Source of the DNA: Streptomyces spirodelae | GTDB taxonomy: Bacteria > Actinomycetota > Actinomycetes > Streptomycetales > Streptomycetaceae | Direction of reading: 5' to 3' | NCBI RefSeq assembly: GCF_017676385.1 | Contig: NZ_JAFFZN010000002.1 | Location: 248,001-312,000 of the forward strand | DNA: 64,000 nucleotides | Shown: piece by piece, positions 8,427 through 17,244 of the stretch | How positions within the stretch are numbered: position 1 is the first letter of the stretch | Layout of the letters: each line of letters begins with the position of its first letter | Notes under the pieces: model-generated | Seen by the model: only the letters and a program-made list of their open reading frames with translations | Told to the model about the DNA's origin: nothing | Databases searched by the model: none | Program-made: the position numbers and the translations under genes

Positions 8427-9206
8427 ATGGACCGGAAGATCGACCTTAACGCCGACCTCGGTGAGGGCTTCGGCCGCTGGCAGCTCACCGACGACGAGGC
8501 CCTGCTCGCCTCGGTCACCAGCGCCAATGTCGCCTGCGGCTTTCACGCCGGCGACCCCGTCACCATGCGCCGCGTCTGCGAGCTGGCCGCCGAGCGCGGC
8601 GTGCGCATCGGCGCGCAGGTCTCCTACCGGGACCTGGCCGGCTTCGGGCGCCGCGCCATGGACGTCCCCGCCGCCGAGCTGGCCGCCGAAGTCGCGTACC
8701 AGATCGGCGCGCTGGAGGTGTTCGCCCGCGCGGCAGGCGTCGGCGTCGCCTACGTCAAGCCGCACGGTGCCCTGTACAACCGTGTCGTACGCGATGCGGA
8801 GCAGGCCGCGGCCGTCGTGGCGGGCGTCCGGCTCTCCGGCGCCGCCACCGGCGACGGTGCGCCGCTGCCGGTGCTGGGGCTGCCCGGCTCCCGGCTGCTG
8901 GCGGCCGCCGCCGACGCGGGGCTGCCCACCGTCGAGGAGGCGTTCGCCGACCGCGCCTACCGGTCCGACGGCACCCTGGTGCCGCGCACCGAGCCCGGTG
9001 CCGTGCTGCACGACCCCGAAGAGGTGGTCAAGCGTTCGGTACGGCTGGCCAGGGACGGTGAGATCGTCGCAGCCGACGGCACCGTGCTGCCGGCCGGGGC
9101 CCGTTCGCTGTGCGTGCACGGCGACACGCCCGCCGCCGCCCGCCTCGCCCGCCGGATACGCGAGGAACTGGCCACGGCCGGCGTCCTGGTCCGGGCGTTC
9201 GCATGA
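8427..9206 (+). CDS. pxpA: 5-oxoprolinase subunit A (LamB/YcsF)
   Basis: Subunit of the ATP-dependent 5-oxoprolinase PxpABC, which opens pyroglutamate to L-glutamate. 259 residues with the family landmarks IDLNADLGEGFG at the N-terminus, NVACGFHAGD, IGAQVSYRD, VKPHGALYN and LCVHGDTP. ATG 8427 has no ribosome-binding site and coincides with the predicted transcription start. The stop overlaps pxpB by 4 bp (ATGA). Confidence 0.95.
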   Translation: MDRKIDLNADLGEGFGRWQLTDDEALLASVTSANVACGFHAGDPVTMRRVCELAAERGVRIGAQVSYRDLAGFGRRAMDVPAAELAAEVAYQIGALEVFARAAGVGVAYVKPHGALYNRVVRDAEQAAAVVAGVRLSGAATGDGAPLPVLGLPGSRLLAAAADAGLPTVEEAFADRAYRSDGTLVPRTEPGAVLHDPEEVVKRSVRLARDGEIVAADGTVLPAGARSLCVHGDTPAAARLARRIREELATAGVLVRAFA

Positions 9207-9973
9207 CCACACCGACCGGCCCGGCCGCCGTGGCCCGCCAGGACACCGCCGCCCTTCCCGTCGTCCGGCCGGTGGGGAGCCGGGGCCTGCTCGTCGAGCT
9301 CGCGACGGCCGAGGAGACCGAGGCGCTCCACGCCGAGCTGCTGCGCCGCCGGGCCGAGGGCACCCTGCCGCCCGTACGTGAGATCGTGCCGGGGGCCAGG
9401 ACCGTGCTGCTCGACGAGTTCGGCAGCCGCGACGAGGCGCGGCGGCTGGCCGCCGAGCTGCCCGGCTGGCAGGTGCCGCCGCTGACCGGTGGCAGCGCGG
9501 AGGCGGTGCAGATCCCCGTGCGCTACGACGGTCCCGACCTCGCCGACGTCGCCGAGCTGTGGGGCGTCACCCCTGACGAGGTGGCCCGCATCCACGCGGC
9601 CACCGACTTCCGTGTCGCCTTCTGCGGGTTCGCGCCCGGCTTCGGCTATCTGACCGGGCTCCCCGAGCGGTACCAAGTGCCGCGCCGCGCCGCCCCGCGT
9701 ACCAGAGTCCCGGCCGGAGCCGTCGGCCTCGCCGGTGGCTACACCGGCGTCTATCCGCGCTCGTCGCCCGGCGGCTGGCAGCTCATCGGGACGGCACCCG
9801 AGACCGTGCTCTGGGACCCCGGCCGCACCCCGGCGGCGCTGCTGGCCCCCGGCACGCGCGTGCGCTTCGTCCCGCTCGCCCGGCCCGCCGACCTGCCCGC
9901 CGGTCCACGTGCCGACCTGCCCGCTGACGTCCCCCGTCAGGACGGGCCCCGCTCCGTGAGGGAGCGGCCGTGA
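9203..9973 (+). CDS. pxpB: 5-oxoprolinase subunit B (KipI/AHS1)
   Basis: 256-residue allophanate-hydrolase-subunit-1-type protein. Signature segments are GSRGLLVEL near the N-terminus, FCGFAPGFGYLTGL in the centre, and VPAGAVGLAGGYTGVYP followed by SPGGWQLIG. It works with PxpC to carry out the ATP-dependent ring opening. ATG 9203 overlaps the pxpA stop. The C-terminus has a Pro/Asp-rich tail (about 20 residues) beyond the usual domain. Confidence 0.94.
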   Translation: MTTPTGPAAVARQDTAALPVVRPVGSRGLLVELATAEETEALHAELLRRRAEGTLPPVREIVPGARTVLLDEFGSRDEARRLAAELPGWQVPPLTGGSAEAVQIPVRYDGPDLADVAELWGVTPDEVARIHAATDFRVAFCGFAPGFGYLTGLPERYQVPRRAAPRTRVPAGAVGLAGGYTGVYPRSSPGGWQLIGTAPETVLWDPGRTPAALLAPGTRVRFVPLARPADLPAGPRADLPADVPRQDGPRSVRERP

Positions 9974-10860
9974 TGGCACAGCCGGGACTGGAGACCGTAC
10001 GCGCCGGTGCCCTCACCACCGTCCAGGACCTGGGCCGCCCCGGGTACGCACACCTGGGCGTGCCCCGCTCGGGCGCGCTGGACCCGGCAGCGCACCGCCT
10101 CGCCAATCGGCTGCTGGGCAACCCCGAGACCGCCGCCACGCTGGAGACCACCCTCACCGGCTGCGCGGTGCGCGCGCTGGCGCCCACCACCGCCGTCGTC
10201 ACCGGGGCCCCCTGTCCCGTGACGGCCGACGGACGGCCCGTGCCCTGGGGGCAGCCGGTGCGCCTCGCGGCCGGTGCCGTGCTCGACGTGGGCGCCGCCA
10301 CCCATGGGGTGCGCTCCTATGTGGGCTTCGCCGGGGGCCTCGACGCGGAGCCGGTGCTCGGCAGCCGTGCCACCGACCTGCTCTCCGGGCTGGGCCCGGC
10401 GCCGCTGAGCGACGGCGACACCCTCCCGCTCGCCTCCACGCGCCCGGTGACGGGGCGCACCGTGCCTGATGCGGCCCCCTGGGCTGCGCCCCCGCGCGAA
10501 CTCGTCCTCCCCGTCGCCTACGGGCCGCGGCACGACTGGTTCACCGAGCAGGGGCTGCGCACACTGGTGACCGCCACCTACCGGGTGTCGGCCGCCAGCA
10601 ACCGGATCGGCCTGCGCACCGAGGGCCCGGCCCTCGCCCGGGCCAGGCGGGGGGAGTTGGCGAGCGAGGGTATGCCGCTGGGCGCGATACAGGTGCCGCC
10701 CGAGGGGCGGCCCGTCCTCTTCCTCGCCGACCACCCCACGACGGGCGGCTACCCGGTCATCGGCGTCGTCCCCTCCGCTGCACTGGGCGCTGCCGCGCAG
10801 GCCGCGCCGGGTACGGCTGTCCGCTTCACCCTGACGGGCCGTATCCATGGAGGAGGCTGA
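9973..10860 (+). CDS. pxpC: 5-oxoprolinase subunit C (KipA/AHS2)
   Basis: 295-residue allophanate-hydrolase-subunit-2-type protein with the family opening TVQDLGRPGYAHLGVPRSGALD, then YVGFAGGLD, GSRATDLLSG, SAASNRIGLR, and ADHPTTGGYPVIG near the end. ATG 9973 overlaps the pxpB stop by one base; a GTG three bases upstream is possible. Completes pxpABC; with pcp and the DUF969/979 proteins it closes a pyroglutamate-to-glutamate pathway. Confidence 0.94.
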   Translation: MAQPGLETVRAGALTTVQDLGRPGYAHLGVPRSGALDPAAHRLANRLLGNPETAATLETTLTGCAVRALAPTTAVVTGAPCPVTADGRPVPWGQPVRLAAGAVLDVGAATHGVRSYVGFAGGLDAEPVLGSRATDLLSGLGPAPLSDGDTLPLASTRPVTGRTVPDAAPWAAPPRELVLPVAYGPRHDWFTEQGLRTLVTATYRVSAASNRIGLRTEGPALARARRGELASEGMPLGAIQVPPEGRPVLFLADHPTTGGYPVIGVVPSAALGAAAQAAPGTAVRFTLTGRIHGGG

Positions 10861-10874
10861 ACAGGGGCTGCCCC

Positions 10875-11534
10875 TCACCTCTCGATCAAGCGGCAAACCG
10901 TCTCGATGTCGATCTTCACCTGGGCGATCGAGGCACGGCCCGAGAGCCAGGTGATGAGCGCCGAGTGCCAGGTGTGCTCGATGACGCGGACAGCTGAGAG
11001 CTGTTCGGGGGTGGGCGGGCCCTCCAGACCCATCGCTTCCAGGATGATCGCCGTGGTCAGCCGGGAGACCGTGTCCACCTCGGCGCTGACCGAGCGGTCC
11101 GCGAAGTTGAGGGCGCGCACCATGGCGTCCGCCAGCTGCGGCTCCCGTTGCAGGGCGCGGAAGGCGCGCATCAGCGTTTTGGCGACCCGGGCGGCGGCCT
11201 CCGTCTCCTGCGGGGGGCGCTTGTGCAGCGTCTCGTGCATGTGCTGCAACTGGTCCTGCATGGTGGCGACCAGCAGATGCACCTTGGAGGGGAAGTAGCG
11301 GTAGAGGGTGCCCAGTGCCACGTTCGAGGACTCCGCGACCTCCCGCATCTGCACCGCGTCGAACCCGCCCCGGCGGGCGAGCTGGGCGCTGGCTTGCAGG
11401 ATGCGGCGGCGCCTGGCCTCCTGGCGCTCGGTCAGCGGCGGCGCGTGCGGGAGCGACCGGCCCGGCAGCGGCCCGGTCCCGCCTCGGGGGGTTCCGCCTG
11501 TGGGCTTGGGCTTGGGCTGCGGCGGTGTCGGCAT
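10875..11534 (-). CDS. kstR: KstR-type TetR repressor
   Basis: 219 residues. Residues 35-90 contain RRRRILQASAQLARRGGF and a recognition region (VQMREVAE, ALGTLYRYFPSKVHLLV) that closely matches mycobacterial KstR, the cholesterol-regulon repressor released by a steroid acyl-CoA. The C-terminal domain also resembles KstR (FADRSVSAEVD, WLSGRAS). The N-terminal 30 residues are Pro/Gly-rich and extra. A perfect KstR box lies 195 bp upstream of the start, as expected for autoregulation, and another heads the MaoC-ADH-SDR operon. Convergent with pxpC, 14 bp apart. Confidence 0.85.
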   Translation of the reverse strand: MPTPPQPKPKPTGGTPRGGTGPLPGRSLPHAPPLTERQEARRRRILQASAQLARRGGFDAVQMREVAESSNVALGTLYRYFPSKVHLLVATMQDQLQHMHETLHKRPPQETEAAARVAKTLMRAFRALQREPQLADAMVRALNFADRSVSAEVDTVSRLTTAIILEAMGLEGPPTPEQLSAVRVIEHTWHSALITWLSGRASIAQVKIDIETVCRLIER

Positions 11535-11728
11535 CGCGTTGTTGGTCCCGTTTCCGTGGCGTTCTCTCAGCCCTGTGGGGAGCCGTGCATTCTTCCAGGC
11601 GCCGCGAGGTGGCGCGAATCACCTGCTCCGACGGCTCGCCCGAAGTGACTGGCCGGTAAATTCTGCAGTCCGGGCACGAGTCCGCGGTGGTCCGCCCGCC
11701 GGGGCCCGTCCCTTGCGAATGTCAATCC

Positions 11729-11742
11729 TGAAACTTGTTCTA
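11729..11742. promoter_or_regulatory. KstR box between kstR and a glycosyltransferase gene
   Basis: TGAAACTTGTTCTA matches TNNAACNNGTTNNA at every fixed base. It sits in the 262-bp divergent region, so it may control kstR itself, the GT4 gene at 11797, or both. Confidence 0.75.
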
Positions 11743-11796
11743 GGTTAGCGCGAGCGGCTACGCTCCGGCGGAACGCAGTGACGAAGGGGGCCGCGA

Positions 11797-13167
11797 GTGA
11801 CCGCAGAGGCCGTAACCGACCGCCCGCTGCGCATCGCGCTGCTGACGTACAAGGGCAACCCCTTCTGCGGCGGCCAGGGCGTCTACGTACGCCATCTGTC
11901 CAGGGAACTCGCCCGCCTCGGCCACAGCGTCGAGGTCATCGGCGCCCAGCCCTACCCGGTGCTGGACGAGGTGCCCGAGGGGCCGGGCTCCGGCCGGCTC
12001 ACCCTCACCGAGCTGCCCAGCCTCGACCTCTACCGCCAGCCCGACCCCTTCCGCACCCCCAAGCTGGGCGAGTACCGCGACTGGGTCGACCTGCTGGAGG
12101 TCGGCACGATGTGGACCGGGGGCTTCCCCGAGCCGCTCACCTTCTCCCTGCGCGCCCGCCGCCACCTGGCCGCGCGGCGCGGCGACTTCGACGTCATCCA
12201 CGACAACCAGACGCTCGGCTACGGGCTGCTGGGCGGCCCCCGCGCCCTGGGCGCGCCGCTGGTGACCACCATCCACCACCCCATCACCGTCGACCGGCGG
12301 CTGGAGCTGGAGGCGGCAACCGGCTGGCGGCGCAGTGCCTCGGTCCGCCGCTGGTACGGGTTCACCCGGATGCAGCGCCGCGTCGCCCGCCGGCTGCCCG
12401 CGGTCGTCACCGTCTCCGGCTCGTCCCGCCAGGAGATCGCCGACGACCTGGGCGTACCGCACGAGCGGGTCCACGTGGTGCCCATCGGCGCCGACACCCG
12501 CCTGTTCGCGCCCGAGCAGGGCGTGCCCGAGGTGCCGGGCCGTATCGTCACCACCTCCAGTGCCGACGTCCCCCTCAAGGGCCTGGTCTTCCTGATCGAG
12601 GCGCTGGCCAAGGTGCGCACCGAGCGGCCCGAGGCCCACCTGGTCGTCGTCGGCAAGCGCCCCGCCGAAGGCCCCGTCGCCGAGGCGATGGAGACCCACG
12701 GGCTGGCCGGCGCCGTCGAGTTCGTCAAGGGCATCAGCGACGCCGAGCTGGCAGAGCTCCTCCGCTCGGCGCAGATCGCCTGTGTGCCCTCGCTGTACGA
12801 GGGCTTCTCGCTGCCCGCCGCCGAGGCGATGGCCACCGGCACCCCGCTGCTGGCCACCACCGGCGGAGCCATCCCGGAGGTCGCCGGGCGGGACGGCGAG
12901 ACCTGCTTGGCGGTGCCGCCCGGCGACGCGGGTGCGCTTGCCGCCGGGCTGGTCCGGCTGTTGGACGATGGTGCGCTGCGGGCCCGGCTCGGGGGCGCCG
13001 GGCGGGAGCGGGTGCTGCGGAAGTTCACCTGGGAGCGGGCGGCGATCGGCACGGTTGAGTGTTATCGCGCTGCCATGGGGGCGGGAGCGCCCTCCACCGC
13101 GCTGGTGCAGGCTCCCATGGCGCGGCTGCCCGCCGAGCCTGTGCGCGCCGTCGCCGACAGCCGGTGA
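11797..13167 (+). CDS. Family 4 glycosyltransferase
   Basis: 456-residue GT-B enzyme. N-terminal domain opens RIALLTYKGNPFCGGQGVYV (acceptor side with Gly-rich loop); the C-terminal donor domain has VVGKRPAEGP and the GT4 EX7E-type segment SLYEGFSLPAAEAMA. GTG 11797 follows GAAGGGGG. The C-terminal 35 residues are low complexity. First gene of a GT-methyltransferase-toroid protein run (11.8-15.1 kb). Sugar donor and acceptor unknown. Confidence 0.9.
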   Translation: MTAEAVTDRPLRIALLTYKGNPFCGGQGVYVRHLSRELARLGHSVEVIGAQPYPVLDEVPEGPGSGRLTLTELPSLDLYRQPDPFRTPKLGEYRDWVDLLEVGTMWTGGFPEPLTFSLRARRHLAARRGDFDVIHDNQTLGYGLLGGPRALGAPLVTTIHHPITVDRRLELEAATGWRRSASVRRWYGFTRMQRRVARRLPAVVTVSGSSRQEIADDLGVPHERVHVVPIGADTRLFAPEQGVPEVPGRIVTTSSADVPLKGLVFLIEALAKVRTERPEAHLVVVGKRPAEGPVAEAMETHGLAGAVEFVKGISDAELAELLRSAQIACVPSLYEGFSLPAAEAMATGTPLLATTGGAIPEVAGRDGETCLAVPPGDAGALAAGLVRLLDDGALRARLGGAGRERVLRKFTWERAAIGTVECYRAAMGAGAPSTALVQAPMARLPAEPVRAVADSR

Positions 13168-13226
13168 CCGGCCCACCCGCCTCCCCGCCCACCACCACCT
13201 GAAACCCTGTGGAAGGCTGATCCCCC

Positions 13227-14006
13227 GTGCTGACCGTGGACTTCTCCCGCTTCCCGCTCGCCCCGGGCGACCGTGTGCTCGACCTGGGCTGCGGGGCGGG
13301 GCGGCACGCCTTCGAGTGCTACCGGCGCGGTGCGCGCGTGGTGGCGCTCGACCGGAACGCGGAGGAGATCCGCGAGGTCGCCACCTGGTTCACGGCCATG
13401 GCCGAGGCGGGGGAGGTGCCCGAGGGCGCCACCGCGACCGCCATGGAGGGCGACGCGCTGGCGCTGCCCTTCCCCGACGACAGCTTCGACGTCGTCATCA
13501 TCTCCGAGGTCATGGAGCACATCCACGACGACAAGGGCGTACTCGCCGAGATGGTGCGGGTCCTCAAGCCGGGCGGCCGGCTCGCCGTGACTGTGCCGCG
13601 CTACGGTCCTGAGAAGGTCTGCTGGGCACTGAGCGACGCCTACCACGAGGTCGAGGGCGGCCACATCCGCATCTACCGCGCCACCGAACTCCTCGCCAAG
13701 CTGCGCGAGGCTGGACTGCGCCCGTACGGCACCCACCACGCGCACGGCCTGCACGCGCCGTACTGGTGGCTCAAGTGCGCCTTCGGCGTGGACAACGACA
13801 AGGCGCTGCCGGTGCGCGCCTACCACAAGCTGCTGGTCTGGGACATCATGAAACGCCCGCTGGCCACCCGGCTCGCCGAGCGCGCCCTCGACCCGCTGAT
13901 CGGCAAGAGCTTCGTCGCCTACGCGACCAAACCGCACCTGCCGCGCCTTCCGGCGGAGCCGACCGTTTCCCAGGCGGCCGGCGCGTCCGCGGCGGCGGCC
14001 AAGTGA
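13227..14006 (+). CDS. Class I SAM-dependent methyltransferase
   Basis: 259 residues. SAM-binding motif I is VLDLGCGAGRH (about 17-27), followed by the acidic strand end ALDRN, motif with DVVIISEVMEHIHDD, and LKPGGRLAVTVP. GTG start 13227. The C-terminal 15 residues are Ala-rich. Its TGA overlaps the next gene's GTG (GTGA), so it is co-translated with the toroid-fold protein. Methyl acceptor unknown; a glycolipid or isoprenoid is plausible from the neighbours. Confidence 0.88.
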   Translation: MLTVDFSRFPLAPGDRVLDLGCGAGRHAFECYRRGARVVALDRNAEEIREVATWFTAMAEAGEVPEGATATAMEGDALALPFPDDSFDVVIISEVMEHIHDDKGVLAEMVRVLKPGGRLAVTVPRYGPEKVCWALSDAYHEVEGGHIRIYRATELLAKLREAGLRPYGTHHAHGLHAPYWWLKCAFGVDNDKALPVRAYHKLLVWDIMKRPLATRLAERALDPLIGKSFVAYATKPHLPRLPAEPTVSQAAGASAAAAK

Positions 14007-15070
14007 CCAGCCCGGAGCGGACCGAGCGGCTGGTGCTGCCCGGCGTGCTGACCGCCGCGCAGGCCGGACTGACCGTCGAGGGCATCGTGGCCGGGCAGCG
14101 TGAGGACGGCGCCATACCGTGGTTCCGCGGGCACCACCTCGACCCGTGGGACCACGTCGAGGCCGCCATGGCACTGGACGCGGCCGGGGAGCACGCCCGC
14201 GCCGAGGCCGCCTACCGCTGGCTGGCCGACCACCAGCTGCCCGACGGTTCCTGGTACGCGGCCTACGCCGACGGGGACGCGGCCGCGCCCACCGACCGCA
14301 CGCGCGAGACCAATTTCTGCGCGTACGCTGCCGTCGGCGTGTGGCACCACTACCTCTCCACCGGGGACGACACCTTCGTCGACCGGATGTGGCCCATGGT
14401 GGTGTCAGCCGTCGAATTCGTCCTGCGCCTCCAGCAGCCGGGCGGCCAGATCGGCTGGAAACGCGAAGCCGACGGCACCGCCTGCACCGATGCGCTGCTG
14501 ACCGGGTCCTCCTCCGTCTACCAGGCCCTGCGGTGTGCGCTCGCGCTGGCCGAACGGCGCGAGGAGCCGCAGCCCGACTGGGAGCTGGCCGCCGGGTGGC
14601 TCGGCCACGCCATCCGCCGCCACCCCGAGCGGTTCCTCGACAAGAGCCGCTACTCCATGGACTGGTACTACCCCGTGCTCGGCGGAGCGCTCCGCGGGCC
14701 CGCGGCCAAGGAGCGCATCGAGGAGGGCTGGGACCGGTTCGTGGTGCCCGGCCTCGGCGTACGGTGCGTGACCCCCAACCCGTGGGTGACCGGCGGCGAG
14801 AGCGCCGAGCTGGCGCTGGCCCTGTGGGCGACGGGCGAGTCGGACCACGCGCTGGACATCCTGCGCTGGATGCAGCATCTGCGCGCCGACGACGGCATGT
14901 ACTGGACGGGTTTCGTCTTCGACGACGAGGTGATCTGGCCGGTGGAGCGGACGACTTGGACTGCCGCAGCCCTGCTGTTGGCTGTCGCCGCGTTGGGAGG
15001 GGACGACGCGACGGTCCAGGTGTTCGGGGGCGATCGGTTGCCTCATGGGTTGGAGCCCGACTGCTGCTGA
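14003..15070 (+). CDS. Prenyltransferase/terpenoid-cyclase-like alpha/alpha-toroid protein
   Basis: 355 residues with repeated QxxDGSW-like helical-hairpin motifs (GQREDGAIPWF, HQLPDGSWYA, QPGGQIGWK), as in squalene/hopene cyclase and protein prenyltransferase beta-subunit folds. No DXDD cyclase motif is visible, so cyclase chemistry is doubtful; a glycan-processing six-hairpin role is also possible. GTG 14003 overlaps the methyltransferase stop by 4 bp. Confidence 0.75.
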   Translation: MTSPERTERLVLPGVLTAAQAGLTVEGIVAGQREDGAIPWFRGHHLDPWDHVEAAMALDAAGEHARAEAAYRWLADHQLPDGSWYAAYADGDAAAPTDRTRETNFCAYAAVGVWHHYLSTGDDTFVDRMWPMVVSAVEFVLRLQQPGGQIGWKREADGTACTDALLTGSSSVYQALRCALALAERREEPQPDWELAAGWLGHAIRRHPERFLDKSRYSMDWYYPVLGGALRGPAAKERIEEGWDRFVVPGLGVRCVTPNPWVTGGESAELALALWATGESDHALDILRWMQHLRADDGMYWTGFVFDDEVIWPVERTTWTAAALLLAVAALGGDDATVQVFGGDRLPHGLEPDCC

Positions 15071-15104
15071 GACCCGTGCGGCGTTTTGCTACCGGGGCGC
15101 CCCC

Positions 15105-16112
15105 TCAGTTCAACTCCGCCAGCACCCGCAGCGTCGCCGGATCGGGCGCCGTCACCAGTAGGTCCGTCACCGGCCCCGCGCGCCACAACTCCAGCCGCTC
15201 TGCGACCCGTTCGCGGGGGCCGACCAGGGAGATCTCGTCGGCGAAGGCGTCGGGCACGGCGCGTACCGCCTCCTCGCGGCGGCCCTTGGCGAAGAGGGTC
15301 TGGATGCGGGCGGCGTCCTCGGCGTACCCCATGCGCCCCATCAGCTCCGCGTGGAAGTTGCGCCGGGCGTGGCCCATGCCGCCGATGTAGAAGCCGAGCA
15401 TCGCTTTGACGGGCAGCAGCCCCTCTGCGACGTCGTCGCAGATCCGGGCCTGTGCCATCGGTGCGACCAGGAACCCGGGCGGCGCCTCGGCCAGCGCCTC
15501 CTCGTACACCGAGGCCCGGGTGGGCGACCAGTACAGCGGCAGCCAGCCGTCGGCGATCCGCGCTGTCTGGGCGACGTTCTTGGGTCCCTCGGCCCCCAGC
15601 AGCACCGGCAGATCCGGCCGCAGCGGATGAGTGATCGGCTTGAGCGGCTTGCCCGTACCGGTGCCGTCCTCACCGGCGTACGGGTGCGAGTGGTAGCGCC
15701 CGTCCAGCCGTACGGGCGCCTGGCGGCGCAGCACTTGCCGTACGACGTCCACGTACTCGCGGGTCAGGGTGAGCGGTGAGGCGGGGAACGGGCGGCCGTA
15801 CCAGCCCTCCACCACCTGCGGCCCCGACAGGCCGAGGCCGAGCAGCATCCGGCCGCCGGAGAGATGGTCGAGGGTGAGCGCGTGCATGGCGGTCGCTGTC
15901 GGGGTGCGGGCCGCCATCTGGGCGACCGCGGTGCCCAGCCGGATGCGGGAGGTGTGCGCCGCGATCCAGGTGAGCGCCGTGAACGCGTCCGAGCCCCACG
16001 ACTCGGCCGTCCACACCGAGTGGTAGCCCAACTCCTCCGCCTGACGGACGAGTTGGAGGTCGCGCGGGTCGGGGCCGCGCCCCCAGTAGCCGAGCGCCAG
16101 TCCGAGCCGCAT
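15105..16112 (-). CDS. F420-dependent LLM oxidoreductase, Rv3520c-like
   Basis: 335 residues, very similar along its length to mycobacterial Rv3520c: MRLGLALGYWG, WTAESWGSDAFTAL, LDHLSGGRMLLGLGLSGPQVVEGWYG, FYIGGMGHARRNFH. Rv3520c belongs to the KstR (cholesterol) regulon in mycobacteria, which fits kstR 3.5 kb away. I see no KstR box directly upstream. Probably a cytosolic F420H2-using hydride-transfer enzyme; the substrate is unproven. Convergent with the toroid-protein gene, 34 bp apart. Confidence 0.88.
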   Translation of the reverse strand: MRLGLALGYWGRGPDPRDLQLVRQAEELGYHSVWTAESWGSDAFTALTWIAAHTSRIRLGTAVAQMAARTPTATAMHALTLDHLSGGRMLLGLGLSGPQVVEGWYGRPFPASPLTLTREYVDVVRQVLRRQAPVRLDGRYHSHPYAGEDGTGTGKPLKPITHPLRPDLPVLLGAEGPKNVAQTARIADGWLPLYWSPTRASVYEEALAEAPPGFLVAPMAQARICDDVAEGLLPVKAMLGFYIGGMGHARRNFHAELMGRMGYAEDAARIQTLFAKGRREEAVRAVPDAFADEISLVGPRERVAERLELWRAGPVTDLLVTAPDPATLRVLAELN

Positions 16113-16182
16113 GTGCCGCCTCCCCTCCGCGTGGTTCCGGCTGACGGGGCGTCAGTGAACCGGTCCGCGGCAGCGTACGGCA

Positions 16183-16214
16183 GCGGCCCCCCGCCCGGAA
16201 GGGCGAGGGGCCGC
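16183..16214 (-). terminator. Hairpin terminator after the DUF5336-type gene
   Basis: GCGGCCCC (16183-16190) pairs with GGGGCCGC (16207-16214), 21 bp downstream of the stop at 16236 on the minus strand. Confidence 0.7.
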
Positions 16215-16235
16215 GTTCGGGCGGCGGAGCCGGGC

Positions 16236-17123
16236 TCAGCCGCGCTGGATGTTGGAGGTGTCCTGCAGGACGCCGCGCCGGCCGTCCTGCGTCTGCGCGA
16301 TCAGCGCCTGACCGCGCTGCTCCACCGCGAGGTACCAGGTACCGGGTGCCAGCTCGGCGATCGGCTGCGGCGAGCCGTCCTCCGGGAAGAGGGGGCGCGC
16401 CATCGGAACGGCGAACCAGAACGGCTGGAAGTTCGGGTCCGGGGCGCCACCGGTGGCACCCTGCGGGCCGCCGGCCGACTGGCCGGGGCCGGGCTGACCG
16501 GGCTGGCCCGGCTGACCGCCCTGCGGCTGGCCCGGCTGCTGCCCGTACTGCGGCTGGGCCTGGCCGGGCTGGGCGCCGTAGGGACCCGGCTGGCCGCCCT
16601 GCGGGCCGCCCGGGTAGCCGTAGCCGCCACCCTGCTGCGGGTACTGCCCGCCGTACGGGCCGGGTGCCGCGCCGCCCGCGGGAACCAGCGGGGCCGCGAG
16701 GGCCGGAACCGCCGGGCTGATGAGCGCGGCGGCCGCACCGATCAGCGCGGCGATCAGCCCCAGGATGGCGCCGGCGCCCATCTCCGCCTCGTCCGGAGCG
16801 GTGGCCATACCCCACACCGCGGACCACAGCGAGAACACCATCAGGGTCGCGCCGGCCTGCGGCAGCGAGACGGCGCCGAACTTACGGCCCTCCGGCAGGA
16901 AGCGGCCACCGACGAGCAGGGCGGCGCCGAAGATGCCCGCCAGGAAGATCGTGGGCAGGACGAGCGGGAGCTTCTCCGCGTCCCAGGCGTTGGGCAGATC
17001 GATCTTGTCGCAATACGAGCCGCAGTCGCCTGCGGAGAAGTAATCGAGGAACGAAGCGATGAACAGCAGCACCGCTGCTCCTATCACCGCGCCGTCGCCT
17101 CGCGTGAGCGAGCGGATGTTCAC
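16236..17123 (-). CDS. DUF5336-type membrane protein with Gln/Gly/Pro-rich tail
   Basis: 295 residues. Four hydrophobic spans in the first 150 residues (VIGAAVLLFIASFL, LVLPTIFLAGIFGAALLVGG, TLMVFSLWSAVWG, AGAILGLIAALIGAAAALI), with a CGSYC pair between the first two. Then comes a low-complexity PGGPQGGQPGPYG-type region (about 150-215) and a folded C-terminal part of about 75 residues. Matches actinobacterial DUF5336-type proteins; function unknown. Probably monocistronic. Confidence 0.85.
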   Translation of the reverse strand: MNIRSLTRGDGAVIGAAVLLFIASFLDYFSAGDCGSYCDKIDLPNAWDAEKLPLVLPTIFLAGIFGAALLVGGRFLPEGRKFGAVSLPQAGATLMVFSLWSAVWGMATAPDEAEMGAGAILGLIAALIGAAAALISPAVPALAAPLVPAGGAAPGPYGGQYPQQGGGYGYPGGPQGGQPGPYGAQPGQAQPQYGQQPGQPQGGQPGQPGQPGPGQSAGGPQGATGGAPDPNFQPFWFAVPMARPLFPEDGSPQPIAELAPGTWYLAVEQRGQALIAQTQDGRRGVLQDTSNIQRG

Positions 17124-17244
17124 GTGGGGTCCTTAATCGGTCTGGTCATGGTTGAGGTCTGCCGGGGGTGAGCACCCCATCGTACGGATGACACTACGGG
17201 CCGCTCCCGGGGGTTCGCCTGTCCGTTTCATGATTCCCCGTCTC

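Noticed and set aside
14003..15070. Hopene or squalene cyclase
   Set aside because: Toroid repeats are present, but length is about half and no DXDD acid motif is seen.
15071..15104. GGGGCGCCCC palindrome between converging genes as a repeat copy
   Set aside because: Only 34 bp and none of the longer family blocks; just a short GC palindrome that may act as a terminator.
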